Counted from the stretch's first letter, positions 1-6,974 are shown. The stretch is DNA of 10,351 nt from Candidatus Woesearchaeota archaeon (GCA_016215305.1 JACRKI010000047.1:1-10351); one strand, 5' to 3'. Notes: generated by a model from the sequence alone, not told the origin. Numbers and translations: made by a program.

Positions 1-1
1 A

Positions 2-259
2 CTTAAAATTATCAGAACAAAAGGCGGCAACATGAAAACGCTGGTCATGGCTGCGCAAGTGATCAACGCGATTGATCCATCGACAAAGAAAGCGTTGAAA
101 GTGACCATGAAAACTGTTGTGGAGAATCCGGCAAACAGACATTATGTTCGTATGAACGCATTAACCCGCGGCGCGGTTGTTGATACAAATCATGGCAAAT
201 GCAGAATCACCTCGCGGCCAGCGCAAGATGGCTGCGTGAATGGAATTTTAGTGAAATAG
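2..259 (+). CDS. rps8e: Ribosomal protein S8e, C-terminal part (5' end outside window)
   Basis: This is the C-terminal portion of the archaeal/eukaryotic small-subunit ribosomal protein S8e, a component of the 30S subunit. The reading frame is open from base 2, so the gene enters from the left. The methionine at base 32 is internal, because the preceding residues (…IRTKGGN) match the family's conserved stretch just before the 'A…N.iDP.t' segment. The family signature is visible as VENPANRHYVRMNALTRGA and then ITSRPAQDGCVNGIL, which is the conserved 'TSRPGQDG.vNa.L' ending with A in place of the usual G. The protein ends at the normal family C-terminus. A T-rich stretch (260-268) just after the stop is a plausible archaeal terminator. 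The family assignment rests on recognised motifs and is strong. Confidence 0.93.
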   Translation, partial: LKIIRTKGGNMKTLVMAAQVINAIDPSTKKALKVTMKTVVENPANRHYVRMNALTRGAVVDTNHGKCRITSRPAQDGCVNGILVK

Positions 260-287
260 TTTCTTTTTCACCTTAACTTTTTTAAAT
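260..287 (+). promoter_or_regulatory. T-rich terminator of rps8e plus TATA box (281-286) of the next gene
   Basis: The 50-base gap after rps8e contains a T-rich run (260-268), as expected for archaeal intrinsic termination. It is followed by a TTTAAA box at 281-286, centred about 26.5 bp upstream of the ATG at 310. Archaeal transcription normally starts about 25-27 bp downstream of the TATA centre, so the mRNA would begin at or next to this ATG and be leaderless. Confidence 0.55.
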
Positions 288-309
288 CAAACTACATTTT
301 TCTTTGAAT

Positions 310-1827
310 ATGGTTATGTCTGATACAGATTATCCAGGAAGAACAGCAAGAAGGTATGTGCTGTCATATAGAGTAGAGGGAGCAGATAGAAAGATAATGC
401 TTGATCCTAGCGCATTTTGGTTTGGTCACCTGCGCCTCATGACAAGAAAAGAGAAAAGAGAAGCTGCACAAGTATGGCAGACATGGCATGCTCATCCTCA
501 AAATGCAAAAGATTTTCCAGTAGACAATCGTTTGTTTTATGTTCCATTTGAACAAAGAACATACACACGAGAAAGAAGCACGAAAGGGTATAAAAAAGCT
601 GATCTTAATTTAGTTGAGCAGTCTCTTCCTTCTCTTGAATGGATCATTCAACATGAACTTCATGGCAAACAAAGCAGAAAATTTAAGTCCGCACATTCCT
701 GGAATCGAGGTGCTGATGAAATTTTTTATCTTGGACATCCTACTCTCTCACCATATGCAGGCACAATAGAAACTGTTGCGCATGTTCGATCAGACTCCAG
801 CGCAAGAAATCCTGAGGTTCCGGCATATAGGATAGTTACTATCACTGATCTTTTTGGAACACCAGGCCACTTTATTACAAACGCGACCTCTGTTGCAGAA
901 GGATTTGCCTGGGATGCAACAAAAGAAGGACGCACTGAAATTGTTGTTGTTGACAAGCACGCTGCAGCAGTTATGGAACTTGCAAAATATAATCCTTCAG
1001 CATTTAGAAATTACCATCCAAGTTATGGAACTGCATTCCTTCCCTTTGATTTCAGAACTTCTTTCAAACATGAAGGGGTTGCCTTTAGAGAGCCAGAACA
1101 TTTTCCTGGCATTGCGCCAGACCGACGTGTACTTCTTACAGATTTATTGATGTATTATCTTTTCCATGGACAGAACGGCGGCACTGCCTTTGATATGTCT
1201 AAAAAACTCATGCAGATGAACTTTCTGATGGATTCTTCAGTGGTCGCTGCAATTAGAGAGGAAAGAATGCGTTTTGAAGTAGTAACGCATGGACACGCAA
1301 AACCGGAAATAGAAGAGAGCAAAGTTCGTTTGCTGAGAAGAGTATATACAGACATCAATAATGATCTCATTCATAAAGGATATGCGCTTGATGGATATAC
1401 ATTAGAATTTGGAGGAAGTGATTGGGAAACTGTTGCGTTTAATTATGTAGGCCATGGCGAAGAAAGCGCGCGGGTTTTATTTCATCCAACGTATGCAGTT
1501 CCTCCTGTAATTATTTACAAGAAAACGCGAGCAAACGGAAATGGAACAGAAGTAATATCACACGATAAATCACCGCTTGCATTCCTTGCAAAAATGCCTC
1601 ATGTTTCTGTCGATGATTGGACACGACGAAAAGTTGATACGGTTATAGAGGTTCCAAATGCGTTTATTGCTGATGAACTAAAACAAGATTATAGAACAGC
1701 AATTGCAGCAGCATATGAAGGAGGAATTGCTCAGTTTAGGAATAATGTCACTGCGCGATACATGTATGGCAATGCTGCACAAAAAGAAATGGGACGGAAA
1801 ATGCTGTGGCTTGTTAATGGATCATAA
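310..1827 (+). CDS. Conserved-looking protein of unknown function, 505 aa
   Basis: I do not recognise a family for this 505-residue protein. It looks soluble: there is no signal peptide and no stretch hydrophobic enough for a membrane helix. It is rich in charged and aromatic residues and has several His-rich spots (for example HAHP near the N-terminus and HGHAKPE in the second half), but no recognisable catalytic motif. The frame can start at TTG 304, ATG 310 or ATG 316. I chose 310 because the TATA box at 281-286 lies about 26 bp upstream, fitting a leaderless start, and there is no ribosome binding site. It stands alone between rps8e and the convergent dus gene. Its last codon and stop (TCA TAA) overlap the last codon and stop of dus on the other strand. 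Codon use and unbroken length support a real gene; function is unknown. Confidence 0.8.
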   Translation: MVMSDTDYPGRTARRYVLSYRVEGADRKIMLDPSAFWFGHLRLMTRKEKREAAQVWQTWHAHPQNAKDFPVDNRLFYVPFEQRTYTRERSTKGYKKADLNLVEQSLPSLEWIIQHELHGKQSRKFKSAHSWNRGADEIFYLGHPTLSPYAGTIETVAHVRSDSSARNPEVPAYRIVTITDLFGTPGHFITNATSVAEGFAWDATKEGRTEIVVVDKHAAAVMELAKYNPSAFRNYHPSYGTAFLPFDFRTSFKHEGVAFREPEHFPGIAPDRRVLLTDLLMYYLFHGQNGGTAFDMSKKLMQMNFLMDSSVVAAIREERMRFEVVTHGHAKPEIEESKVRLLRRVYTDINNDLIHKGYALDGYTLEFGGSDWETVAFNYVGHGEESARVLFHPTYAVPPVIIYKKTRANGNGTEVISHDKSPLAFLAKMPHVSVDDWTRRKVDTVIEVPNAFIADELKQDYRTAIAAAYEGGIAQFRNNVTARYMYGNAAQKEMGRKMLWLVNGS

Positions 1828-2769
1828 CTGAAACTTCAAAAGCGTTTCCTTCATTTCCCCAACAGAAGCAACCTTTCCTAATGCAATCCGCAATGGCGCA
1901 GCGTTTGGAATTCCTTTGGTAAAATAACTTGCCTGAATTTTCAGATTTGTGAATTTTAATCCTTCATATTTCTCCCACAAATCAACGTACTCAAAAAATA
2001 AATCAATAGTATCTTTTTGCGGCAGCTGCTTTCCCGTTTGCAAATAATGATTGATGCGGGAAAAAATAAAAGGATTGCCGCACGCAGCACGGCCAACCAT
2101 CACTGCATCAACACCAGTCGCGTCAAACATTTCTTTTGCTTTGAACTCATTGATGACATCTCCATTTCCGATTACTGGAATGTTCATTGCTTCTTTAACT
2201 TGGCGAATAATATTCCAATTTGCAACACCACTGTACTGTTGCTCAAGCGTGCGGCCATGCACAGCAACAGCAGCTGCGCCTGCGGATTCCACTGCTTTCG
2301 CTAATTTCAAAACAGTAATATTGTTTTCATTCATGCCGATGCGCATTTTGACAGTCACTGGTTTTTCGCTGACAGAAACCATTGCTGAAACAATTTCGCG
2401 AACTTTCTCTGGCTGATTCAACAATGCCGCGCCAGCGCCAGTGCAGGTGACTTGATGGGAAGGACAGCCAAAATTAAAATCAACAATGTCAGTTTTATCC
2501 TGCAAAAGTTGCGTTGCTTTTTTGATGTCAGCAATTTCTGAACCAAAAAGTTGAATGGAAACCGGTCGTTCTTCTGGAGCTGTCCGCATCATTTTTATCG
2601 CGTATTCATTTTCGCGCGAGATTGCGGTTGCGTTGACAAATTCGCTGTAGACTAAACCTGCGCCATATTTTCGCGCCATGACGCGAAACGCGATGTTGCA
2701 GACTCCTGCCATTGGCGCGAGACAGGTTGGGCTATCGAATGTATAATTGCCAATCTTAAATTGCTTCAT
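1822..2769 (-). CDS. dus: tRNA-dihydrouridine synthase (Dus family)
   Basis: FMN-dependent enzyme that reduces specific uridines in the tRNA D-loop to dihydrouridine using NAD(P)H, in the cytoplasm. Counting from the chosen start (315 aa), the flavin-barrel signature LAPMAGV lies near residues 17-23. The active-site motif NFGCP is near 99-103 with Cys102, where the family's catalytic cysteine lies. VKMRIG (Lys141) and HGRT (His171) follow, then VIGNGDV and VMVGRAACGNPF, which match the phosphate-binding end of the TIM barrel. A short helical domain completes the protein. The frame is open 14 codons further upstream, but I chose the internal ATG at 2769: family alignment begins at MKQFKIGNYTF, and a TTTTAAAA box at 2793-2800 is about 27 bp upstream. 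The uridine position modified cannot be told from sequence. The 3' end overlaps the convergent unknown gene by 6 nt. Confidence 0.93.
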   Translation of the reverse strand: MKQFKIGNYTFDSPTCLAPMAGVCNIAFRVMARKYGAGLVYSEFVNATAISRENEYAIKMMRTAPEERPVSIQLFGSEIADIKKATQLLQDKTDIVDFNFGCPSHQVTCTGAGAALLNQPEKVREIVSAMVSVSEKPVTVKMRIGMNENNITVLKLAKAVESAGAAAVAVHGRTLEQQYSGVANWNIIRQVKEAMNIPVIGNGDVINEFKAKEMFDATGVDAVMVGRAACGNPFIFSRINHYLQTGKQLPQKDTIDLFFEYVDLWEKYEGLKFTNLKIQASYFTKGIPNAAPLRIALGKVASVGEMKETLLKFQL

Positions 2770-2792
2770 GAAGAGAGAGTTTGTGAGGAGTG

Positions 2793-2800
2793 TTTTAAAA
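2793..2800 (-). promoter_or_regulatory. TATA box of dus
   Basis: TTTTAAAA on either strand, centred about 27 bp upstream of the ATG at 2769. No Shine-Dalgarno sequence lies between it and the ATG. The spacing decides the start codon in favour of 2769 over the longer open frame to 2811. Confidence 0.55.
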
Positions 2801-3253
2801 GATTTGCACAAATAGACATTGTCATCTCTTCGCCATCTCTGTTTTGTCTTCTAATAGGTTTGAATTATTAAAAACTCTCTAAAAATAATAATTACCCCAT
2901 TCACCGAACTTCTCTTCAATTAATAGCTCCTATCTAATTATTCATTAGGTGAATGGGTCCCACGACGTTTTAGCTTTTCTTATTCATCTCAAAGCATCTT
3001 GTTCTACTAAAAGCATTTGCTGAGCGAATAAAAAAGCAAGACACATGTCTATTACAAGAAAAGTAAAAAAAGACAGTAATCAAGAAAGAATGCGAGAAGG
3101 CAAGTATTCCTCTCGGACCATTGAGTTTGATCGAAATGGTTTTAGATGAGATCAAGCGAGAGAAGATTTTTTCTTCTCCTTCATTATTATTTTGAGTGGA
3201 AATAAGGAAGAGATAAATGATTATAACCAGACAATGTCAATGAGCACATAAAT
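2801..3253. other. Long intergenic region between divergent promoters, no confident gene
   Basis: About 450 bases separate the divergent dus promoter and the promoter at 3254. The stretch is AT-rich and holds the stem-loop element at 2896-2957 (listed separately). It also has a small hairpin with 7-bp arms (3160-3166 and 3172-3178, T-rich loop) and a doubtful tiny reading frame at 3045-3149 (34 codons) whose run of seven A joins a second open frame ending at 3195. I see no tRNA, no box C/D motif pair and no RNase P or SRP RNA landmarks. Confidence 0.5.
2896..2957. repeat. 62-nt stem-loop element with 10-bp perfect arms (possible small RNA)
   Basis: The arms CCCATTCACC (2896-2905) and GGTGAATGGG (2948-2957) are perfect reverse complements. 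Inside them a second stem forms from AATTAATA (2918-2925) and TAT-c-TAATT (2931-2939), with one bulged C and a 5-nt loop, giving a two-tier hairpin. The GC-richer arms stand out in an AT-rich gap. A TATA-like ATTATTAAAA (2864-2873) lies about 27 bp before the left arm, so a transcript from it would start at the base of the stem. It could be a small RNA, a protein-binding site or a relic. No known RNA family is recognised. Confidence 0.45.
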
Positions 3254-3261
3254 ATTTATAA
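3254..3261 (+). promoter_or_regulatory. TATA box of the split membrane-protein gene
   Basis: ATTTATAA, a near-ideal archaeal TATA box, is centred about 28 bp upstream of the ATG at 3286. No ribosome binding site intervenes. It marks 3286 as the true start of the gene, not the ATG at 3498 in the other frame. Confidence 0.6.
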
Positions 3262-3285
3262 CCTTGTACAATACATCATAAATAA

Positions 3286-4790
3286 ATGAAAGAATTTTTT
3301 TGGGGAAACAAAACACCAATAATAACGTCGCTTTTTATTTTTATCTTCATGCTCTCACTTTTCCTTTACTATCAAGAGCCTGGATTTTTTCAGCATGACA
3401 TGGTCGAATTCGCCATGTATGCGGAATATGAAGTGCTCAACCAGTATGATGCGTTGTACCAACCCTATTTTTCAACTGTTATTTCTCACGGATTCCCGTG
3501 GAGAACAGGAACAAATTATATCACCACAGGGATGTTCTTTTTTTGCATAATTTGGGAATATCTTCAGAGCAAACAACCATGTGGACGCAGTTTTTGTTTG
3601 GCTCGTTTGCAATGGTTTTGTTGTATTTATTCTTATTGGAGCTATACGAAAATCAAACTGCGGCAGTTATTGGGGCATTGCTTTTCGGATTAAGCGCGTC
3701 ATTATTCAATGCAGTGCTTTCCAAAGAACACGGCACAGAATTTTTCTTCGCGTTTTTGGCAATGTATTTGCTATTGCTTGGAATAAAAAATAAAGAAAAG
3801 AGAACTGCGTTATTCTTTTCTGCAAGCTGCGCGCTTGGATTTTTGTTGTGGATGCGAGAGAGCGGATTGTTTTTCCCAATTATTTTTTATGGATTCTTTT
3901 TGGTGGAAACAGTTGATTTTAATGTTCTAGAAAAGAGATGGAAAATTAACAGAGAAATATTGACTCTAAAAAATTGTTGTGCGCTCTTTGTGCCGTACTT
4001 CATTCTCGCGGCAATGGCGTTTTATATGTATGTCTGGATGCTGCTTCAAACAGGACTCTCAACAAACACCGGAACATTATTTGCAATGATTCCTGAAATA
4101 GTTCAGAGCATCAGAGATTGGTATCCTGAACTATTTTTTGTTTTCCTGGGAATAAGTATTTTCCTTGGAATACAAAAGAAAGAGAAAAGAGTCCTATTTT
4201 TTAGTGGAATGATAATACTATTCATTCTTCTATTCAGCAAAAATAAAACATTTGATCTGCGGCAGATTGGAATCTATGTTTTTTTTCCTGCAGCTGCAAT
4301 CATAAGTTATGGAATAACTAATTTATTGAGCAGATGGACTGGCTGGCAGCGAGCAGGGCTGTTGTTTCTCATCGGACTTCTGTGTATACAAGTTTTTTTG
4401 CCCGGTGTTTCTCTTTTTGAGCAACGAAAAGCACATATCTACACCAAAGAATTTGGTGAAGGAATTGCGGCTGTTGTTCCAGAAGAAAAAAGTGTTGTTT
4501 TTGTGCAGAAAGACTTCTGCTTGTTTGTCGAGTATTATGGAAAACGTGTTTGTGAAGGACTGCCGGATGACTTTTTTACTGCAATCAACAGAAGACTTGC
4601 AGAGGGAAAGCGTGTGTTTGTGTTTTATGAAGCGGGATTTGGATTTTATTCTAACGACATGAAAACAGAGATTGAACAAAAATATAAATTAACGCAGGCG
4701 TATTCTGGGAAATTTGAAACATTCCATCATGCGGATTTAAAGCCGCAGGTGTATAATGAGACGCTGGTTGAAGTGAAAAGTATGCAATAA
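3286..4790 (+). pseudogene. GT-C-like polytopic membrane protein, split by a -1 frameshift at a T7 run
   Basis: Two overlapping frames form one protein. Frame one is read from ATG 3286 to about 3540. At the run of seven T (3538-3544), stepping back one base enters a second frame that runs to 4790. The joined product is about 501 aa. It has a first membrane helix near residues 11-29, then an external loop with QHDMVEFA (Asp38), where GT-C glycosyltransferases place a catalytic acid. Many hydrophobic segments follow, with WMRESGLFF (about 189-197) and DLRQIGIYVFFP between helices, and the protein ends in a soluble domain of roughly 100 residues. This layout resembles PMT/ArnT-type enzymes that transfer sugars from lipid carriers on the outer face of the membrane, but there is no decisive motif. 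As written, frame one stops at 3693 after out-of-frame residues, and the second frame has no promoter of its own. The break could be a true mutation, an assembly error in the homopolymer, or slippage during expression. Confidence 0.72.
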
Positions 4791-4821
4791 ATTTTTAAAG
4801 CTGTTTTTATTCTTTTGTTTT
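4791..4821 (+). promoter_or_regulatory. TATA box (4792-4799) and T-rich terminator (4803-4820) between genes
   Basis: TTTTTAAA directly follows the stop codon of the upstream gene and is centred about 26 bp before the ATG at 4822. The rest of the gap is three T tracts. They are suited to stopping transcription of the upstream gene, while the new leaderless mRNA would start at the ATG. Terminator and promoter are compressed into 31 bases. Confidence 0.55.
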
Positions 4822-5595
4822 ATGACCGCACCTTTTATTATCACTCCTAAGAGCCTCACACTTAGTCCTCGCATCAACAATTGTTTTGCGACAACGCCTG
4901 CAATAACTTTAGATGGATATTGTATGGAATTTCTATTCATTCCTCAAGGCGCAGAGTATCCTCTGTTTAGAAAAACAGTTTCTATTAGTGTTTTAGAAGG
5001 GAGATTAGAAAATCCTCAATTGCAAAAGTATGAGACAGGATATTATCCAACAAAAGATGGAAGAACAACATTCACTTCAATGCAAGCAGCAGCAGAAAGC
5101 CTCTTATTTCTTGCGTATGATACGACAGAAAAGAATGAAGAAAGAGAGCACCAGAAATATGCACTTGGTTATGTCCTTGGTCCAAATCTGGCGTGGATTG
5201 ACGTTGAAAGCGGAAAAATACCCCGCAGGAATCCAAAAAAGCGTTATAGAACAGATCCAAAAATTGAAATTGCCGGGAACAGAGAAGGAAGGGATGTGCA
5301 TTGGCGTATGAATCTCTGGCATTTAATTGAAAATTTGAATGGAGGGATTCATACTCATGCAGAGGATCATCCTCAATTTCGCGAATTTCATGTGCAATTG
5401 ATTGGCAATGGAAAGATGGTGAAGTATCGTAGTCAGAATTCTAACAGTGCATATGAGCATTATCCAATGAGAATCGGCAGAGGTCATCCTCTTTTTTGTT
5501 CAGAGGAAAAATTGGCTATAACATATCCACGGCATGCGTATGTTACTGGAGACAAGGGCGCTGTTTTTGCCGCGCTGGAAGAGGTGCGTACATGA
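4822..5595 (+). CDS. Cupin-like protein of unknown substrate, 257 aa
   Basis: The C-terminal third resembles a cupin barrel. HTHAEDHPQFREFHVQLIGNG (residues 177-197) supplies the HxH…E…G pattern of cupin motif 1, with His177, His179, Glu188 and possibly His190 as metal ligands. PRH (236-238), followed by a short strand-like end, could be the motif 2 half with its His. Cupins of this kind bind a metal and act as isomerases, dioxygenases or sugar-binding proteins; nothing here chooses between them. The first 150 residues are not recognised and contain a charged linker (about 103-112). There is no signal peptide or membrane helix. The start at 4822 is supported by the TATA box about 26 bp upstream. 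The gene ends in TGA overlapping the ATG of the DUF1653-like stub (ATGA), so the two were probably co-transcribed. The cupin call rests on one good motif and is tentative; the gene itself is secure. Confidence 0.68.
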   Translation: MTAPFIITPKSLTLSPRINNCFATTPAITLDGYCMEFLFIPQGAEYPLFRKTVSISVLEGRLENPQLQKYETGYYPTKDGRTTFTSMQAAAESLLFLAYDTTEKNEEREHQKYALGYVLGPNLAWIDVESGKIPRRNPKKRYRTDPKIEIAGNREGRDVHWRMNLWHLIENLNGGIHTHAEDHPQFREFHVQLIGNGKMVKYRSQNSNSAYEHYPMRIGRGHPLFCSEEKLAITYPRHAYVTGDKGAVFAALEEVRT

Positions 5596-5654
5596 TTCAA
5601 AAAGGAAAATACAAACACTTCAAAGGAAGCATCTATGAACTTATTGGAATTTGA
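5592..5654 (+). pseudogene. Truncated DUF1653-like protein (20-codon remnant)
   Basis: A reading frame starts at an ATG overlapping the cupin-like gene's TGA and stops after 20 codons. Its GKYKHFKGSIYELIGI is a close match to the N-terminal signature of DUF1653 proteins (pattern G.Y.HyKG..Yevigi), a small family of unknown function usually around 70 aa or more. Full members continue with A.HSET…VVY. Here a stop comes right after IGI, but HSES can be read just beyond it (near 5656-5668) if one base (the G at 5658) is skipped, after which similarity ends and the next promoter begins. This looks like a gene that lost its 3' part by small indels and deletion. The ATGA overlap shows it was once translated together with the upstream gene. 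Confidence 0.6.
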
Positions 5655-5685
5655 CATGAGCGAAAGTGACAAAAAATAAGTAATC

Positions 5686-5693
5686 ATTAAAAA
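5686..5693 (+). promoter_or_regulatory. Probable TATA box of the gene at 5717
   Basis: ATTAAAAA centred about 27 bp upstream of ATG 5717. It is a weaker match than the other boxes in the window but at the same spacing, with no ribosome binding site before the ATG. Confidence 0.4.
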
Positions 5694-5716
5694 CTTGAAA
5701 TACCATTATAACTAGT

Positions 5717-6475
5717 ATGTCGCGAATGATACAAGGTCTGAGCACAAGAGCAGAGCTTGAACTATTTTTGGTCTCAAAACGCGCAAAACCTGCCGCGCTT
5801 ATCACTTTTGATGCGTTTGTTGCTTGGATTGATGAAGATAGAACCGCTCGCCAGAATACTTGCTCTGCTGACCTTGCTCAGTCCCATTCCTTGTCTGAAA
5901 CAGATCTTCGGAATCTTGAAATATATTTTCCTCATTTTTCAGTTAGGTATCGTCTTCGCGAGAGAAGAAGTTATTGCGTCTCTGGAGTATCTGAAAAAAA
6001 ATGCTCCATAGATATTGCAAGCTATTATATTGGACAGAATAAGGACTCTCTTACTGCACTCATTCAGGCATTCAATGAGGGAGATGATGAGACTACTGGA
6101 CAAGCGCTTGGTTTTCCAGAAGAGGCATGTCGTTCGTATGGAAAAATGATTCTAGGAGTAAAACGAAACGACAGTTATACTCAAGTGCAGCTTGCGCGAG
6201 CGCGAGATGCACACATTCCTGTTCCTTCATGGATGGCATATGTTACTTGGGTTCCTGATGAACTGGATTTTGTAGCAGGCAGAGTTTCAACATCAACACA
6301 AGAGCTCGCAAAACTATATCAGCTTATGACAAGAGAATTTAATGCAGAACTTGCCCAGCGTGTTGAAACAAAGTTTAGAAATGAGGCGCTCCCTGTTCGT
6401 TGGCAGTTAAAGCCTGATGGATGGTATGAAACACAAAATCCTGGATTTTATAGTGAACGCACCATATTTTCGTAA
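5717..6475 (+). CDS. Uncharacterised protein with a GFPxxA motif, 252 aa
   Basis: Function is unknown. The middle and C-terminal parts carry a pattern I recall from uncharacterised archaeal proteins. It comprises a YYIGQNK segment (103-109), an acidic linker (EGDDET), ALGFPEEACRSYG (130-142) and PSWMAYVTWVP (170-180), followed by a helical stretch (to about 220). I cannot name a family from memory with certainty. The N-terminal 100 residues are not recognised and contain four cysteines in no clear zinc-site spacing. No signal peptide or membrane helix is visible. The start at 5717 is the first ATG of the frame and has a TATA-like box about 27 bp upstream. The stop codon lies inside the loop of a 12-bp perfect hairpin that overlaps the last codons, and the gene converges on ribL. 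Confidence 0.75.
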   Translation: MSRMIQGLSTRAELELFLVSKRAKPAALITFDAFVAWIDEDRTARQNTCSADLAQSHSLSETDLRNLEIYFPHFSVRYRLRERRSYCVSGVSEKKCSIDIASYYIGQNKDSLTALIQAFNEGDDETTGQALGFPEEACRSYGKMILGVKRNDSYTQVQLARARDAHIPVPSWMAYVTWVPDELDFVAGRVSTSTQELAKLYQLMTREFNAELAQRVETKFRNEALPVRWQLKPDGWYETQNPGFYSERTIFS

Positions 6476-6496
6476 ATCGTTCTCGTGCGTTCACTA
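6451..6496 (+). terminator. 12-bp perfect hairpin around the stop codon of the gene at 5717
   Basis: TAGTGAACGCAC (6451-6462) and GTGCGTTCACTA (6485-6496) are perfect reverse complements with a 22-nt loop that contains the TAA stop at 6473-6475. The left arm is coding. No long T run follows, so this is not a standard intrinsic terminator. It may act as a transcription stop, a 3' end stabiliser or a barrier to opposing transcription. Confidence 0.5.
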
Positions 6497-6500
6497 GATT

Positions 6501-6538
6501 GCAAACGCAAACAAGTTACGATAATTTATTGCGTTTGC
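6501..6538 (-). terminator. 10-bp perfect hairpin around the stop codon of ribL
   Basis: GCAAACGCAA (6501-6510) and TTGCGTTTGC (6529-6538) are perfect reverse complements with an 18-nt loop. The ribL stop codon (6516-6518, minus strand) lies in the loop, and the arm at 6529-6538 is formed by its last codons. It lies 4 bp from the hairpin of the convergent gene. Confidence 0.5.
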
Positions 6539-6944
6539 TATAATTCTTGTTCTGTCTCATAATGCTTGACTTATATTTTTCCGGATGAAATGCAGTAAGC
6601 GTGATTATCTCTGCTTTTATTTTTCTGTTCTTTAATTCCGCTTCAATATTCTGCTTGTCCTGATCGTAGCCAAAACAGAGTACTGCTGGTTTGTGCTCTT
6701 CTATCACTTTATAAAAATCATCTTCGTAACCGAGGAGTGCTTTATTGACTATTGGGCAGGATTTTACTTTTTCGAGTCTTTGAAGTTCATTTTGGTGCGG
6801 CGTAAATCCTTTGATTTTCCTGACACTTGTGTCCCGCGCAACAACGACGACCAAGAAATCTCCATGTTTTTTTGCTTCTTTGAAAAGATGGAGATGTCCT
6901 TCATGCAGCAGATCAAATGTCCCAAAAACCATGACTTTTTTCAT
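6516..6944 (-). CDS. ribL: Archaeal FAD synthase RibL (nucleotidyltransferase)
   Basis: Cytidylyltransferase-fold enzyme that adenylates FMN to FAD, the last step of flavin cofactor synthesis in archaea; it replaces bacterial RibF. The 142-residue chain starts with VMVFGTFDLLHEGH. HEGH (residues 14-17) is the HxGH nucleotide-binding motif of the family, and GTFD..H is typical of RibL and TagD. VARDTSVRK (35-43), ALLGYEDDFYKVIEEHKP (69-86) and GYDQD (92-96) follow the archaeal RibL pattern. KSSIM (125-129) is the C-terminal S-S-I/K-type nucleotide-binding motif. Length is normal. A related enzyme such as glycerol-3-phosphate cytidylyltransferase is less likely given the GYDQ segment. The start at 6944 is set by a TATA box about 26 bp upstream (6967-6974). 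Its last codons form one arm of a hairpin. FMN-dependent Dus in the same window would use the precursor, but the genes are not linked as an operon. Confidence 0.88.
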   Translation of the reverse strand: MKKVMVFGTFDLLHEGHLHLFKEAKKHGDFLVVVVARDTSVRKIKGFTPHQNELQRLEKVKSCPIVNKALLGYEDDFYKVIEEHKPAVLCFGYDQDKQNIEAELKNRKIKAEIITLTAFHPEKYKSSIMRQNKNYSKRNKLS

Positions 6945-6966
6945 GTGAATAAAAGATTTGAAAGGG

Positions 6967-6974
6967 ATATTTAA
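6967..6974 (-). promoter_or_regulatory. TATA box of ribL
   Basis: TTAAATAT on the minus strand, centred about 26.5 bp before the ATG at 6944. It implies a leaderless mRNA. Confidence 0.55.

Noticed and set aside
3498..4790. Treating 3498 as the start of an independent membrane protein
   Set aside because: Its first 14 residues (MENRNKLYHHRD…) are out-of-frame translation of the upstream coding part. There is no TATA box at the right distance, and the N-terminal helix and loop lie in the other frame.
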